A stretch of 64,000 bases of DNA from Opitutaceae bacterium (GCA_041395105.1 JAWLBB010000011.1:51397-115396); one strand, 5' to 3'. Positions 8,409 through 17,682 are shown, numbered from the stretch's first letter. Notes: generated by a model not told the origin, from the sequence alone. Translations and numbers: made by a program.

Positions 8409-8987
8409 GTGGACGACGATCTTCCTCTGCTTGAAGCCATCCGATCCGGTGACGAGGCCGCCCTCGAAACCCTGATGGAGCGTCACCAGACGCCTCTCTT
8501 TTATTTCGTCCTGCGTTCGACCGGCGACGAAACGACCGCCCGTGAGATCGTTCAGGAGACCTTCGTCCGAACCTACTTCAAGGCTTCCTCCTTTCGTCCC
8601 CGGTCAAGAGTCAAGACCTGGATCTATTCCATCGCCCTGAACCTGTGCCGGGATGCCGGCCGCAAACGGTCCCGCCAACCGGCATTCCTCTCGCTCGATC
8701 AACCGGTTTCCGACGGCCAACCGGCCTTCGACATCCCCGACCGGAATCTCCATCCGGCTCCCGAACAGGCCGCCCTTTCGGAGGAACTGGATCAACTGCG
8801 GGAAGCGATCACCCGGTTGCCTGAGAAGCTGCGGAGTCCTCTCGTCCTCTGCCTGTTAGAGGGGCGCCCGCAGAAGGAGGTCGCAGAAATCCTCTCAACC
8901 ACGCCCAAGACCATCGAACTGCGCATCCGCCGGGCGAAGAAGCGCCTCGAGCGAAGCCTGTCCCGTCTGTCAGAGCGCGCCCGCTGA
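8409..8987 (+). CDS. ECF-family RNA polymerase sigma factor, CnrH-like by context
   Basis: 192 residues from GTG 8409; an in-frame TTG at 8403 overlapping the previous stop is an alternative. Sigma region 2 is recognisable (ETLMERHQTPLFYFVLRSTG, AREIVQETFVRTY, VKTWIYSIALNLCRD). A variable linker follows, then region 4 with its helix-turn-helix (LPEKLRSPLVLCLLEGRPQK, EVAEILSTTPKTIELRIRRA). It should direct RNA polymerase to a small regulon once released from the adjacent membrane anti-sigma protein. It ends 17 bases before the convergent RND pump gene, so the likely regulon (pump, ATPase and its own operon) surrounds it. No matching ECF promoter could be identified with confidence. Confidence 0.9.
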   Translation: MDDDLPLLEAIRSGDEAALETLMERHQTPLFYFVLRSTGDETTAREIVQETFVRTYFKASSFRPRSRVKTWIYSIALNLCRDAGRKRSRQPAFLSLDQPVSDGQPAFDIPDRNLHPAPEQAALSEELDQLREAITRLPEKLRSPLVLCLLEGRPQKEVAEILSTTPKTIELRIRRAKKRLERSLSRLSERAR

Positions 8988-9004
8988 CGAAGCGACCCGG
9001 AGAA

Positions 9005-12000
9005 TCAAAGGGTTCTCCGGCGTCCCGTATCCGCAAATCGGATCCTGATCTCTTCCACCCCGCAGTAGAGGACCGGGACAACGAAGACGGTCAGGATGGC
9101 CAGAAACATGCCGCCGAAGGTCGGTATGGCCATCGGCACCATGATGTCCGAGCCGCGTCCGGTCGAGGTCAACACCGGCAGGAGGGCGAGAATCGTGGTC
9201 GAGCTGGTCATCACGGCCGGCCTGACCCGTCGGATGCCCGCTTCAACCGTCGCCGAACGAATCTCCTCGATCGTGTCGGGTTTGCGATCGCGAAAGACCT
9301 GCTGCAGATAGGTGCAGACGAGGACGCCATCGTCCGTGGCAATGCCAAAGAGGGCGAGGAAACCCACCCATACCGCCACACTCAGGTTGATCGTTCCCAT
9401 CTGGAAAAGGGAACGGAGGTTCCGGCCGAAAAGATCAAAATCCATGAACCAAGGCTGGCCATAGAGCCAGAGGAGGATGAATCCACCCGACCAGGCGAAA
9501 AGGATTCCGGAAAAAACCAGAAAGGTGGTGGTGATCCGCCTGAACTGGAAATAGAGGATCAGCCAGATGGCGCAGAGAGCCACCGGCAGGATGAGTCGCA
9601 GCTTCTTCTCCGCCCGGATTTGGTTCTCATAATTCCCGGTGAAACGGTAACTGACTCCTCCGGGCATCAGGAATTCGCCCTTCTGGATCTTCTCCTGCAG
9701 ATGACGCTGCGCCTCTTCCACCACATTGACTTCCGCATACCCCGGCATCTTGTCGAAGATGACATAGCCGACGAGAAAAGTGTCCTCGCTCTTGATGACC
9801 TGGGGGCCCCGCAGGTACTCGATGTTCGACAGTTCCCGCAAGGGAATCTGGGTCCCGTCCGGGGCGCTGACCAGGATGGCCCCGATCGCTTCCGGAGTGT
9901 CCCGTAATTCCCGGGGATAACGCACCCGGACCGGATAGCGCGCGCGTCCCTCGACCGTCTGCGTGATCGGTTTGCCGCCGATGGCTACTTCGATGACCTC
10001 CTGCACCGTCCGGATCTTGATCCCGAAGCGCGCGATGGCATCGCGGTCGATCTCAATCTGCAGATAGGGTTTCCCGACGATTCGATCCGCGAGGACCGCA
10101 TCCGCCCGGATCGACGGCACCTCCTTGAGGAAACCTTCGATCTCCAGTGCGACCTCTTCGATCGTCGCCAGATCAGGTCCGAAAACCTTCAAACCCGTCG
10201 GAGCCCGCATCCCGCTCTGGAGCATGACGATCCTCGCCCCAATCGGCTGCAGCTTCGGGGCGGAGGTGGTTCCCGGAACCCGCGCCGCCTTGATGATCTC
10301 ATCCCAGATATCGTCTTTGCTGCGAATCCCATCGCGCCATTGCCGAAACGGTTTCCCGTGCCGGTCGGGAACCAGATTTCCGGCGGCGTCACGCCGGAAT
10401 TCGTCCGTCTCTCCATCGTAGGCAAAAGTCCGGATTCGACCATCGTCATCGGTTAGGAACTCCGATTTGCAGGTGATGATCGTCTCAATCATCGAGATCG
10501 GCGCGGGATCGAGCGGGCTGTCGGCCCGCCCGAGCTTACCGACCGCCATCTCCACCTCCGGGATGGCATTGATGGCGATATCCAGCTTCGTGACCACATC
10601 CATGACCTCGCCGATGGAGGCATGGGGCATGGTCGTGGGCATCAGGAGAAATGATCCCTCATCCAGATCCGGCATGAATTCCTTGCCCAGGCCGGGACCA
10701 GATGGGCCATCGCCACGAACGGCCGGGTTTGCCGCAGCCATTCTGGCATCCAACCAAAGAGAGTCCCCACCCAGCCAGACCGAAATCCCGAAAGGACGAT
10801 CAGGCCGTTGATCAACAGAAACAGCGACTTCCTCCGCAGGATGACCGTGAGGATCCGGCCATAGTAGCGGGTGAGGGCAAGGAAGAAGCCGAGCAGACCG
10901 CCGCCCGTGAGAAAAACGAAGAAGATATTGCCGAGTCGGGCTTCCGGTCCAAGCGGTTTCCAATCGGCCGCCAACCAGAGGGCAACGATTACCGCGACAA
11001 TCAGATTGAAGGCGATATGGACGATCCGGCGCGCCGGCTTCGGGATGACCGCACCGAAAAGATGGAAGGCCGCCACGCCGATGAACACAGCGCCCAGCCA
11101 TCCCGGAAAAGCGGGAACGAAGATCGGGCCAAGGATGCCCGCCGAGGCCACCCCGACCCAGAGACCGGTTCTCGACCATCGCGCGCGCCATTGTCCCGCC
11201 AGGATCCAGTGGGCGAGCGGCGGGATGACGGTCAAGGCCACGATGACCGACCCGATCAGCGCAAAGGTCTTGGTATAGGCGAGCGGACGGAAGAGTTTCC
11301 CCTCGGCCGCCTCCATCGTGAAGACGGGGAGAAAACTGACGACCGTCGTCAGGACGGCGGTCAGGACGGCCCCTCCCACTTCGGAACAGGCCCGATGGAC
11401 AACCTCGAGCCGATTCTCTTCGGGGGATGCCTTTTCGAGATGCCTGAGGATGTTCTCGACCAGGACCACCCCCATGTCGACGATCGTCCCGATCGCGATG
11501 GCGATACCGGAAAGCGCAACCACATTGGCATCCACGTGCAGCAGGCGCATGCCGACGAAGGCAAAGAGAACCGCCAGGGGCAGGACCCCCGATATGAGGG
11601 AGGCACTCCGCAGATGCATGACCATCACGATGACCACGATGATTGTCACCAGAATCTGCTGACGAACCGCATCCTCGAGGGTTCCCAGCGTTTCATGGAT
11701 GAGCCCGGTCCGGTCGTAGAACGGTTGGATCGTGACCTGACTGATCGTGCCGTCCTCCAGGGTCTTGCGGGGCAATCCGGCCGAGATCTCCGCAATCTTT
11801 GCCTTCACCCGCTTGATCACCGCCAGCGGGTTCTCGCCGTAGCGGGTGACAACCACCCCGCCAACCGCCTCGGCTCCGGCTTTGTCGAGCGCTCCGCGCC
11901 GCAGGGCCGGACCGAACCCGACCGTGGCCACCCGATCCAGGGTTATCGGGACATTGTCGCGCTGAGTGATGACGGTCTGTCGGAGGTCATCCAGGTTGCG

Positions 12001-12789
12001 GATGAAGCCCAGCCCCCGGATGACATATTCAACCCGGTTGACCTCGATCGTTCGCGCCCCCACGTCCAGATTGCTTCCCCGAACCGCATTGAAGACATCC
12101 GCCAACGCGATTCCATAGGTCCGGAGCGCATCGGGATCGACATCGATCTGGTATTCCCTGACGAAACCACCGATTGAGGCGACCTCCGCCACCCCGTCGA
12201 CTCCCTGGAGCGCATGACGCACAAGCCAGTCCTGGGTGCTCCTCAGTTCGTCCAGGCCCCACCCTCCGGTCGATTCGCCGTCGGGATTCCTGCCCTCGAG
12301 CGTGTACCAGAAAACCTGCCCCAAAGCCGTCGCATCCGGCCCCAACCGGGGTTGCACCCCCTCCGGAAGGGTTTCGCCCGGCAGACTGTTGAGCTTCTCG
12401 AGGATGCGGCTGCGGGTCCAGTAAAACTCGGAATCCTCCTTGAAGATGATATAGATCGAGGAAAACCCGAACATCGAGTAGCTGCGGACCGTCCTGACCT
12501 CCGGGAGGCCGAGAAGCGCCGTCGTCAGCGGATAGGTGATCTGGTCCTCGATGTCCTGGGGCGAGCGCCCGGTCCATTCGGTGAAGACGATCTGCTGATT
12601 CTCTCCGATATCCGGGATGGCGTCCACCGGGACCGGATCGCGTGGCAGGTGTTCAAACTCCCAATCGAAAGGAGCGACCATCAGACCCCAGAGGACCAAG
12701 ACGGTCGTCGCGAGAACCACGACCAGTATGTTCTCCAGGCAGAACCGGATCAATCGGTCGATCAGGGATGGATGCGGATCGGAAGACAT
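9005..12789 (-). pseudogene. cusA: CusA/CzcA-type heavy-metal RND efflux pump, interrupted by a one-base frameshift
   Basis: Proton-driven inner-membrane pump of a tripartite metal exporter. The first part (12789 down to about 10690) and second part (about 10700 down to 9005) are in different frames. Adding one base in the GTCCCGGCC run near 10686-10698 restores a continuous LVPGLGKEFMPDLDEGSF, a highly conserved stretch. Read through, the protein is about 1261 residues against the usual 1040-1070. The excess is mainly four extra hydrophobic segments between helices 6 and 7 (roughly 10870-11200) and a 45-residue polar insert (10290-10450). The GTIVDMGVVLVEN helix carries the proton-relay acid. 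The SGMRAPTGLKVFGP stretch resembles CusA (Cu/Ag) more than CzcA. It lies 17 bases after the adaptor gene, in one operon. Sequencing error is as likely as real decay. Confidence 0.9.
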
Positions 12790-12806
12790 GCGAGGAGGCT
12801 TTCCGA

Positions 12807-14714
12807 TCAGGGCGGAGCAATCCGTTCTTTCGTTTCCCCGCAGTTGAGCATGGCCGCCCCGAAGTAGGGGTTGAGGACACCTTCCCCCTCCTGCAGCCAA
12901 TCGGCTCCATGATCCGGATACACCATCGGACAATGGATCAGGTAAAGTGGACCGGCCAGGATGCCCGGGTTCGCGCGGACGACCGGGATGATGGCGTTGG
13001 AAAGCTGGTCAAACCCGGGTCTGCGGATCCCGTCAAGGTCGTCCGCTTCAAGCATGGGATGGAGAATGGGCGCCAGGGTTGCACCGGGCCCGACCGTCTC
13101 AAGCATCGCCAGGAGAGCGGTTTTCGCCGCTTCGAGCGCGTCACCGGCCAGCGCTTTCTGCAGATCCAGGTAGAACGGGAGGATTCGCCGAGCGCCATCG
13201 ACGCCAAGCGCGAGGAGCTTTTCCCGACCGCTCCCGTCATCGGAGTCAACCCCAGTCGTCGGCTCCTTACCGGGATCCGCCCCATGAAGGTGGGCGGGCG
13301 CAGTGCCTCCCCCCACAGGGTTCATCATGCTCGGACGGGCCAGAATCTGCAGGGCGCTGTCGATCTTGAACGCCCCGTCCGTCACGATCTCCTCGCCTTC
13401 TGCCAATCCCTCGAGCACGATGAACACATCTCCGGCCCGTGGTCCGATCGTGATTTCCCGCCCCTCATAAGTCGGTCTCTCCCGATCCGGAAGGGCCACG
13501 TAGACAATGGCCCGCTTGCCGGTCAGGAGAACCGCCGAGGCGGGCACGACCAGGGGGAGCGCCTCACCGGCCGTGGTGACGTAGCCGAGAGCCTCGATGG
13601 GGACCAGATCCATCCCGCAGACGTCGCATTGGCCCGGGCCATCCTTGATCACTTCCGGGTGCATCGGACTGATCCATTTCCCGGCCAGTTCGGGGGCAAT
13701 CACCCTCCCCCCCGAGGCGATGTGGGAATAGACGATCGCGCGGGCGAACATTCCCGGCTTCAGGCGACCATCCGGGTTGGGAACCTCGACCCGGACACCG
13801 ACCGTCCGGGTGCGGTCGTCAAGGACAGGGTCAAAAAAAACAATCCGGCCCTCAAAGGACTCGCCCGGGAAGGACTCGACCTGGAAGGCGACCTTCTGGC
13901 CGTAGCGCAACCACTGAAGATCCGACTCAAAGGCCTTGAGCGGGAGCCAGAGCACGGAGAGATCGGCAATCCGGAAAAGAGGATCTCCGGTCTTCACATA
14001 ATCCCCTTCCTTCACGTTCTTCTGGACGACCACTCCGCCGAGAGGGGCCTTCAGTTCGAAGAGATCCCGGGCCGTTCCGTTCCTGATAATCCCGTCGATC
14101 TGCTCCGGCAGCAGATCCCAGAGGCGCAGCTTTCCCCTGGCCACCTCGGCCGTCAGCCCATCCGGATCATATTCGACCGCCGTGAGCAGCTCCCGCTGGG
14201 CCGCAAGCAGATCCGGACTGTAGATTTCCGCCAGATGGTCGCCCGAATTGACACGGATCCCGGTGTAGTTGATGTAGAGCCGCTCGATCCGGGCCGTAAA
14301 GCGTGCGCTCAGCGTCTTGAGACGGGTCTCATCGAAGTCCAGTTTGCCGACCATCCGGACCTCAACCTCCGGCGACATCCGGATGACCCGGCTCGTCGAG
14401 ACGGCGGCGATGGCCTTCGCACTCTCCGACAGGATGAGAACACGCGCCCCTTTATCCCCATGGGTGTCCTCGATCACGGGAATGAGGTCCATCCCGCAGA
14501 TGGGGCAGGCCCCCGGGTCCGGCCGCCGGATCTGCGGATGCATCGAACAGGTCCAGGTCGCGGGCACCGCCGCGTTTGTGGGAGCCGAATCATGAGCCTG
14601 CCGATCCACCGAGGGTCGCCCACCAAACACGACACGTCCGATCATCAATCCCAGAACGAGGGCCACGGCACCGGCCACGGCCGGCAGGATCCATCTGTTT
14701 CGGCTCATCGGCAC
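12807..14714 (-). CDS. cusB: CusB-like periplasmic adaptor with two heavy-metal-binding domains and a DUF3347 tail
   Basis: 635 residues. An N-terminal membrane anchor (residues 8-30) is followed by a heavy-metal-binding domain at 54-78 (C56, M58, H59, C70, C73, M75). The membrane-fusion core (barrel-sandwich and beta-barrel) spans about 90-335. A second heavy-metal-binding module at 347-371 (M351, H352, C363, C366, M368) lacks the first cysteine. Beta-barrel sequence resumes to about 470. The C-terminal 130 residues match DUF3347, with IHCPMVYP, GADWLQ and NPYFGAAMLNCG. CusB normally links CusA to CusC and hands over Cu(I)/Ag(I). The doubled metal module and fused C-terminal domain make this a long variant with more soft-metal ligands than usual. 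It is the middle gene of the outer-membrane/adaptor/pump operon. Confidence 0.9.
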   Translation of the reverse strand: MPMSRNRWILPAVAGAVALVLGLMIGRVVFGGRPSVDRQAHDSAPTNAAVPATWTCSMHPQIRRPDPGACPICGMDLIPVIEDTHGDKGARVLILSESAKAIAAVSTSRVIRMSPEVEVRMVGKLDFDETRLKTLSARFTARIERLYINYTGIRVNSGDHLAEIYSPDLLAAQRELLTAVEYDPDGLTAEVARGKLRLWDLLPEQIDGIIRNGTARDLFELKAPLGGVVVQKNVKEGDYVKTGDPLFRIADLSVLWLPLKAFESDLQWLRYGQKVAFQVESFPGESFEGRIVFFDPVLDDRTRTVGVRVEVPNPDGRLKPGMFARAIVYSHIASGGRVIAPELAGKWISPMHPEVIKDGPGQCDVCGMDLVPIEALGYVTTAGEALPLVVPASAVLLTGKRAIVYVALPDRERPTYEGREITIGPRAGDVFIVLEGLAEGEEIVTDGAFKIDSALQILARPSMMNPVGGGTAPAHLHGADPGKEPTTGVDSDDGSGREKLLALGVDGARRILPFYLDLQKALAGDALEAAKTALLAMLETVGPGATLAPILHPMLEADDLDGIRRPGFDQLSNAIIPVVRANPGILAGPLYLIHCPMVYPDHGADWLQEGEGVLNPYFGAAMLNCGETKERIAPP

Positions 14715-14848
14715 AGGCGGGCAGGAAAGTCCGGGGCAGCATCCTGAGTCGCAGGCGAATCAGAAGACTCGAGATAAAGCGGCACAGGAAAAATCATGGT
14801 TCGACGGAGATACTCATCTTCTTGTCGATTGCTACCATAAGCCATCTC

Positions 14849-16243
14849 TCACGATTCCGGTGAAACATCGGGGATGGGTCGGTTGACCAGGGTCTGAATG
14901 TGGATGCGGCTCTGCCACGCGTCCGCCGCCGCCCGCCAGTAGCTGAGTTCAAGTTCGAGAAGGGAGCGCTCGCTGTCGATCACGTCGAGGATGGTCGCCC
15001 GACCCGCTTCATAGCTGGCCCGCGTGATCTCCAGAGCCTGGCGGGCCAGACTGAGCAGCCTGTCGCCGTAAAGCTCAAGCCGGCGATTGGCGTCTTCAAG
15101 ATTTGAATACCGCACAGCCAGCTCCGCCTTCAGTGTGTTCTCCCGGTCCAGCCGCTCATTACCGGCTGCCGACCGGGCCGCCAGGGCCGCCCCCCGCGCC
15201 GACTCATTCTTCCCAGCCCAGATCGGGATGCTGATCCCGATGGTGACACCCCAGGGATCATTCCCGGCGTCCGCGGCGGTCGACCCCGGGTAGGCGTCGG
15301 TCTGGATATAGTTCACGCCAAAGGTCAACTCGGGGCGGTTCTCGAGGGCGGCCAGCTCGCGTCGCGCCTCCGCACTGGAAACCTTGCGATCGAGCATGGC
15401 CAGCTCCGGATTGTTCGACTCAAGCGCGCTCAACAATCCCGGCAGGTTCAGCGATTCCGTTTGCGGGGCGGCCCATTCGGGCCAGGGCAACACCCCCTGT
15501 GCCGGTTGTGCAAGAAGCCCATTCAGGCGGGCACTCTCGGCCTCGCGCTTCCTCAGGATGGATTTCTCGCGATCGTCCATCATCCCGATCTCAACCTGAA
15601 GCCGAAGCAGCGGATTGATGTCGCCACCGCCCCGAACCCGTTCCTCCACCACCGGCTCCAATTGCCTGAGGAGGGAGAGTTTCTGACGGGTGAGCTCGAG
15701 CGATCGGCCAAGGTAGCCGTATTCGAAATACCCGAAGGAAACAGCGCGGGCGAGCGCCAGTTGCCGTGCCTGGTAGGAGAACCATAAAGCTTCGGCTTCG
15801 GCCGAGGCGGCGGCTTTGGCCTGGTTGAGTTTGCCAAACCAAGGAACAGTCTGGGCGAGCATGACCACGTTTTCCTGGGTGCCGGTCCGGGTCTGAACCG
15901 ATTCCACGAAGTTGGTGATCTGGATTCTCGGGTCGGGCAAGGAGCCGGCGCGGGGAATCCGTTGCATTGCAGCTTCATAATGATCCTCAAAGGCGCGGAG
16001 TCCGGGATTTGCCGAATTGGCGCGTTCCAGAAAAGCCTCCAGGCTCGTTCCCAGGACTGACGGAGCTTCAGGCTCGGCGCCACCGCCATTCAATGGAGCC
16101 CCTGGAAGACCGAGCAGGCCCAACAGGAACAGACTCCCGACCCCTTTCCGGCAGGGAGCCGCCGGCCAGCGCAGCCGGCGGGCCCAGAGACTCAGGAAAT
16201 CGCCAGCCTTCCCGGATCTCGAATCTGCAGCTGGAGTTACCAC
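14849..16243 (-). CDS. cusC: Outer-membrane efflux protein (TolC/CusC family)
   Basis: 464 residues from GTG 16243, preceded by GAGG at suitable spacing. The frame also runs open to 16414, but that extension looks non-coding (SRSHSRNPDGHTHDE). An arginine-rich n-region and a hydrophobic segment (GSLFLLGLLGLPGAPL) form a signal peptide; there is no clear lipobox. The rest is the duplicated helical-hairpin/beta architecture of the TolC family, with two repeat halves (SLEAFLERANSANPGLRAFE and LPGLLSALESNNPELAMLDR) and the closing RASYEAGRATILDVIDSERS helix. It should form the outer-membrane duct for the RND pump. It is first in its operon, 134 bases upstream of the adaptor gene. The 212 bases between it and the LysR gene hold its promoter, which I could not pinpoint. 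Confidence 0.9.
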   Translation of the reverse strand: MVTPAADSRSGKAGDFLSLWARRLRWPAAPCRKGVGSLFLLGLLGLPGAPLNGGGAEPEAPSVLGTSLEAFLERANSANPGLRAFEDHYEAAMQRIPRAGSLPDPRIQITNFVESVQTRTGTQENVVMLAQTVPWFGKLNQAKAAASAEAEALWFSYQARQLALARAVSFGYFEYGYLGRSLELTRQKLSLLRQLEPVVEERVRGGGDINPLLRLQVEIGMMDDREKSILRKREAESARLNGLLAQPAQGVLPWPEWAAPQTESLNLPGLLSALESNNPELAMLDRKVSSAEARRELAALENRPELTFGVNYIQTDAYPGSTAADAGNDPWGVTIGISIPIWAGKNESARGAALAARSAAGNERLDRENTLKAELAVRYSNLEDANRRLELYGDRLLSLARQALEITRASYEAGRATILDVIDSERSLLELELSYWRAAADAWQSRIHIQTLVNRPIPDVSPES

Positions 16244-16455
16244 TGGAGCCTCAGTTCCGGTTCTGTCCGACCACCGCCCGGCCGGATGGGGGGATTCGCG
16301 CGACTGCCTGCTTTCATCATGGGTGTGACCATCCGGATTCCTGGAGTGTGAACGTGAAACGGAACAGACTGCTGAATCCCTCGGTTTTCCCGAAGAAAAT
16401 ACCGGCCCGAACACAAGTTTATCGCAGTTGAGTCCGTTGATTCAGGCAAGGGGAT

Positions 16456-17361
16456 TCAATGGATGGTCGATTCCCGCAGCGCACAGACATGGGCCTTGGT
16501 CGCTTCGGTAAAACGCCTCGCTCCCGAGCCGAAGTAGCGCTGGGGGTGGCGGACAATTCCGAGTTCGCGGAACGGGCTGATCCCTTGAAGCCGCCGGTAC
16601 ACGAGACGGGACCTGCCAACCGGGCCGGCCGCCACCGCGGGGAGAAACGACAGTCCGATTCCCTCGGCCACCAGGTTCTTGACCGTCCGGACCTGGGAAC
16701 AATGCGCCACCACGTCGGGAGCGAAGCCGACAACCTCGAGGAACCGGGTCACCTGGTGCCCGAGACTGCTGGCCTCGCCGAGGAAGACAAACGGTTCCTT
16801 CCGGAGTGACTCGATCGGAACTGCCTCGAGGCCCGCCAGCGGATGATCGGCCTTGAGGACCAGCCAGAGTGGCTCCGTGAGAAGCGGCTCAAAGTGGAGT
16901 CCCGATTCGGGATCGAGCCGTGAGGTCACCGCCAGGTCCAGTTCTCCAGATCGGACGGCGGCGATGATCGGACCGAGGATCCCTTCGCGCAATTCAACCC
17001 GCAAACCGGGGTCGGATCGTCTCAGTTCGGCCATCACACCCGGCATTAGGTAGGGAACTACCGTCGGAATACCCCCTACGGAGAGTCGGCCGCCTCCCTC
17101 CTTCGTGAGATCCACCAGTTCACGGGAGGCGTTTTCGATCTCGGAGATGATCCTCTCGGCCCGCGGCCGAAAGCTCTCTCCCGCATCCGTGGCCACCGCC
17201 CTGCGACCCAGCCGGTGAAAGAGCGGCTGGCCCAATTCATCCTCGAGTTTGAGGATCTGCTGGCTGAGCGACGGTTGGGAAACATGGCAGGCCTTTGCCG
17301 CCTTGGTGAAGTTTCCTTCACGGACGATCGCAAGGAAGTAGCGGATCTGATGAATTTCCAT
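16456..17361 (-). CDS. OxyR-like LysR-family regulator without the redox cysteines
   Basis: 301 residues. The winged helix at 1-60 is strikingly OxyR-like (AAKACHVSQPSLSQQI then KLEDELG), as is GGIPTVVPYLMPG at the start of the effector domain. When aligned to E. coli OxyR without gaps around KEPFVFLGEASSLGHQ, the peroxidatic Cys199 corresponds to Ser199 and the resolving Cys208 to Leu208. The only nearby cysteine is C221. A C199S change abolishes peroxide sensing in E. coli OxyR (established), so this protein should respond to something else or act constitutively. The start codon overlaps an OxyR-type operator, suggesting autoregulation. It is divergent from a small membrane-protein gene. 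It is downstream of nothing obviously oxidative and may be unrelated to the adjacent metal operon. Confidence 0.88.
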   Translation of the reverse strand: MEIHQIRYFLAIVREGNFTKAAKACHVSQPSLSQQILKLEDELGQPLFHRLGRRAVATDAGESFRPRAERIISEIENASRELVDLTKEGGGRLSVGGIPTVVPYLMPGVMAELRRSDPGLRVELREGILGPIIAAVRSGELDLAVTSRLDPESGLHFEPLLTEPLWLVLKADHPLAGLEAVPIESLRKEPFVFLGEASSLGHQVTRFLEVVGFAPDVVAHCSQVRTVKNLVAEGIGLSFLPAVAAGPVGRSRLVYRRLQGISPFRELGIVRHPQRYFGSGARRFTEATKAHVCALRESTIH

Positions 17362-17396
17362 AGGTAAAAACTATGAGAGCTATAAGAAACAAGTAT
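17360..17396. promoter_or_regulatory. OxyR-type tandem operator
   Basis: The sequence ATAGGTAAAAACTAT (17360-17374) matches every fixed position of the OxyR half-site consensus ATAG-n-t-nnn-a-n-CTAT. After exactly seven bases comes ATAAGAAACAAGTAT (17382-17396), a degenerate second half-site in the register expected for an OxyR tetramer. A larger inverted repeat (ATAGGTAAAA at 17360-17369, TTTTACCTAT at 17396-17405) is superimposed. The left edge overlaps the LysR start codon, and the site lies about 50-85 bases upstream of the divergent small gene. Confidence 0.7.
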
Positions 17397-17445
17397 TTTA
17401 CCTATTGGTCAAGTGCGGCGATAGTGAACGCAACTTATAAACGCT

Positions 17446-17682
17446 ATGAACAACACGAACACCACCACCATCCTCGCAGCCGGTGCCGCCATGGTCCTCC
17501 TGCTCGGCGCACTTGCTCTGGCCGTCCGGCTGACGGGATTTTCAACCTACGAAATGGCATTCGCCTTCCTCATCCTGGCTGCCCTCGGAAGCCTCGGGAT
17601 CTCCGAGTTCCGAACCGGTGCTCCACGCCGGGGGGTGCGGGTCAGCCTGCACCGTCTTCCCCGCCAAAGCTTCTGGGTCTGA
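17446..17682 (+). CDS. Small two-helix membrane protein divergent from the OxyR-like gene
   Basis: 78 residues from ATG 17446. A polar start (MNNTNTTT) is followed by two hydrophobic helices (TILAAGAAMVLLLGALALAV and EMAFAFLILAALGSLGI), then a short basic tail. No family is recognised. It is transcribed divergently from the OxyR-like regulator, with the operator between them, which makes it the prime candidate target. An AT-rich TTATAA at 17435-17440 is too close to the start to be a normal -10. The following hybrid-kinase gene starts 92 bases later on the same strand and may be co-transcribed. The same DNA can be read in another frame joined to the kinase, but that product has no hydrophobic or domain structure. 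Confidence 0.6.
   Translation: MNNTNTTTILAAGAAMVLLLGALALAVRLTGFSTYEMAFAFLILAALGSLGISEFRTGAPRRGVRVSLHRLPRQSFWV

Noticed and set aside
10702..12177. 491-codon open frame antisense to the RND pump gene
   Set aside because: Composition is dominated by Asp/Arg/Gln/His, as expected from the complement of a GC-rich membrane protein gene; no motif was found.
12642..14747. 701-codon open frame antisense to the adaptor gene
   Set aside because: Same reasoning: the opposite strand carries a clearly recognisable CusB-like protein and this frame has only Arg/His/Asp-rich text.
16237..16449. 70-codon frame upstream of cusC as a possible regulatory leader peptide
   Set aside because: No ribosome site or conserved feature; it overlaps the putative cusC start and LysR terminator area. 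Not enough to call a gene.
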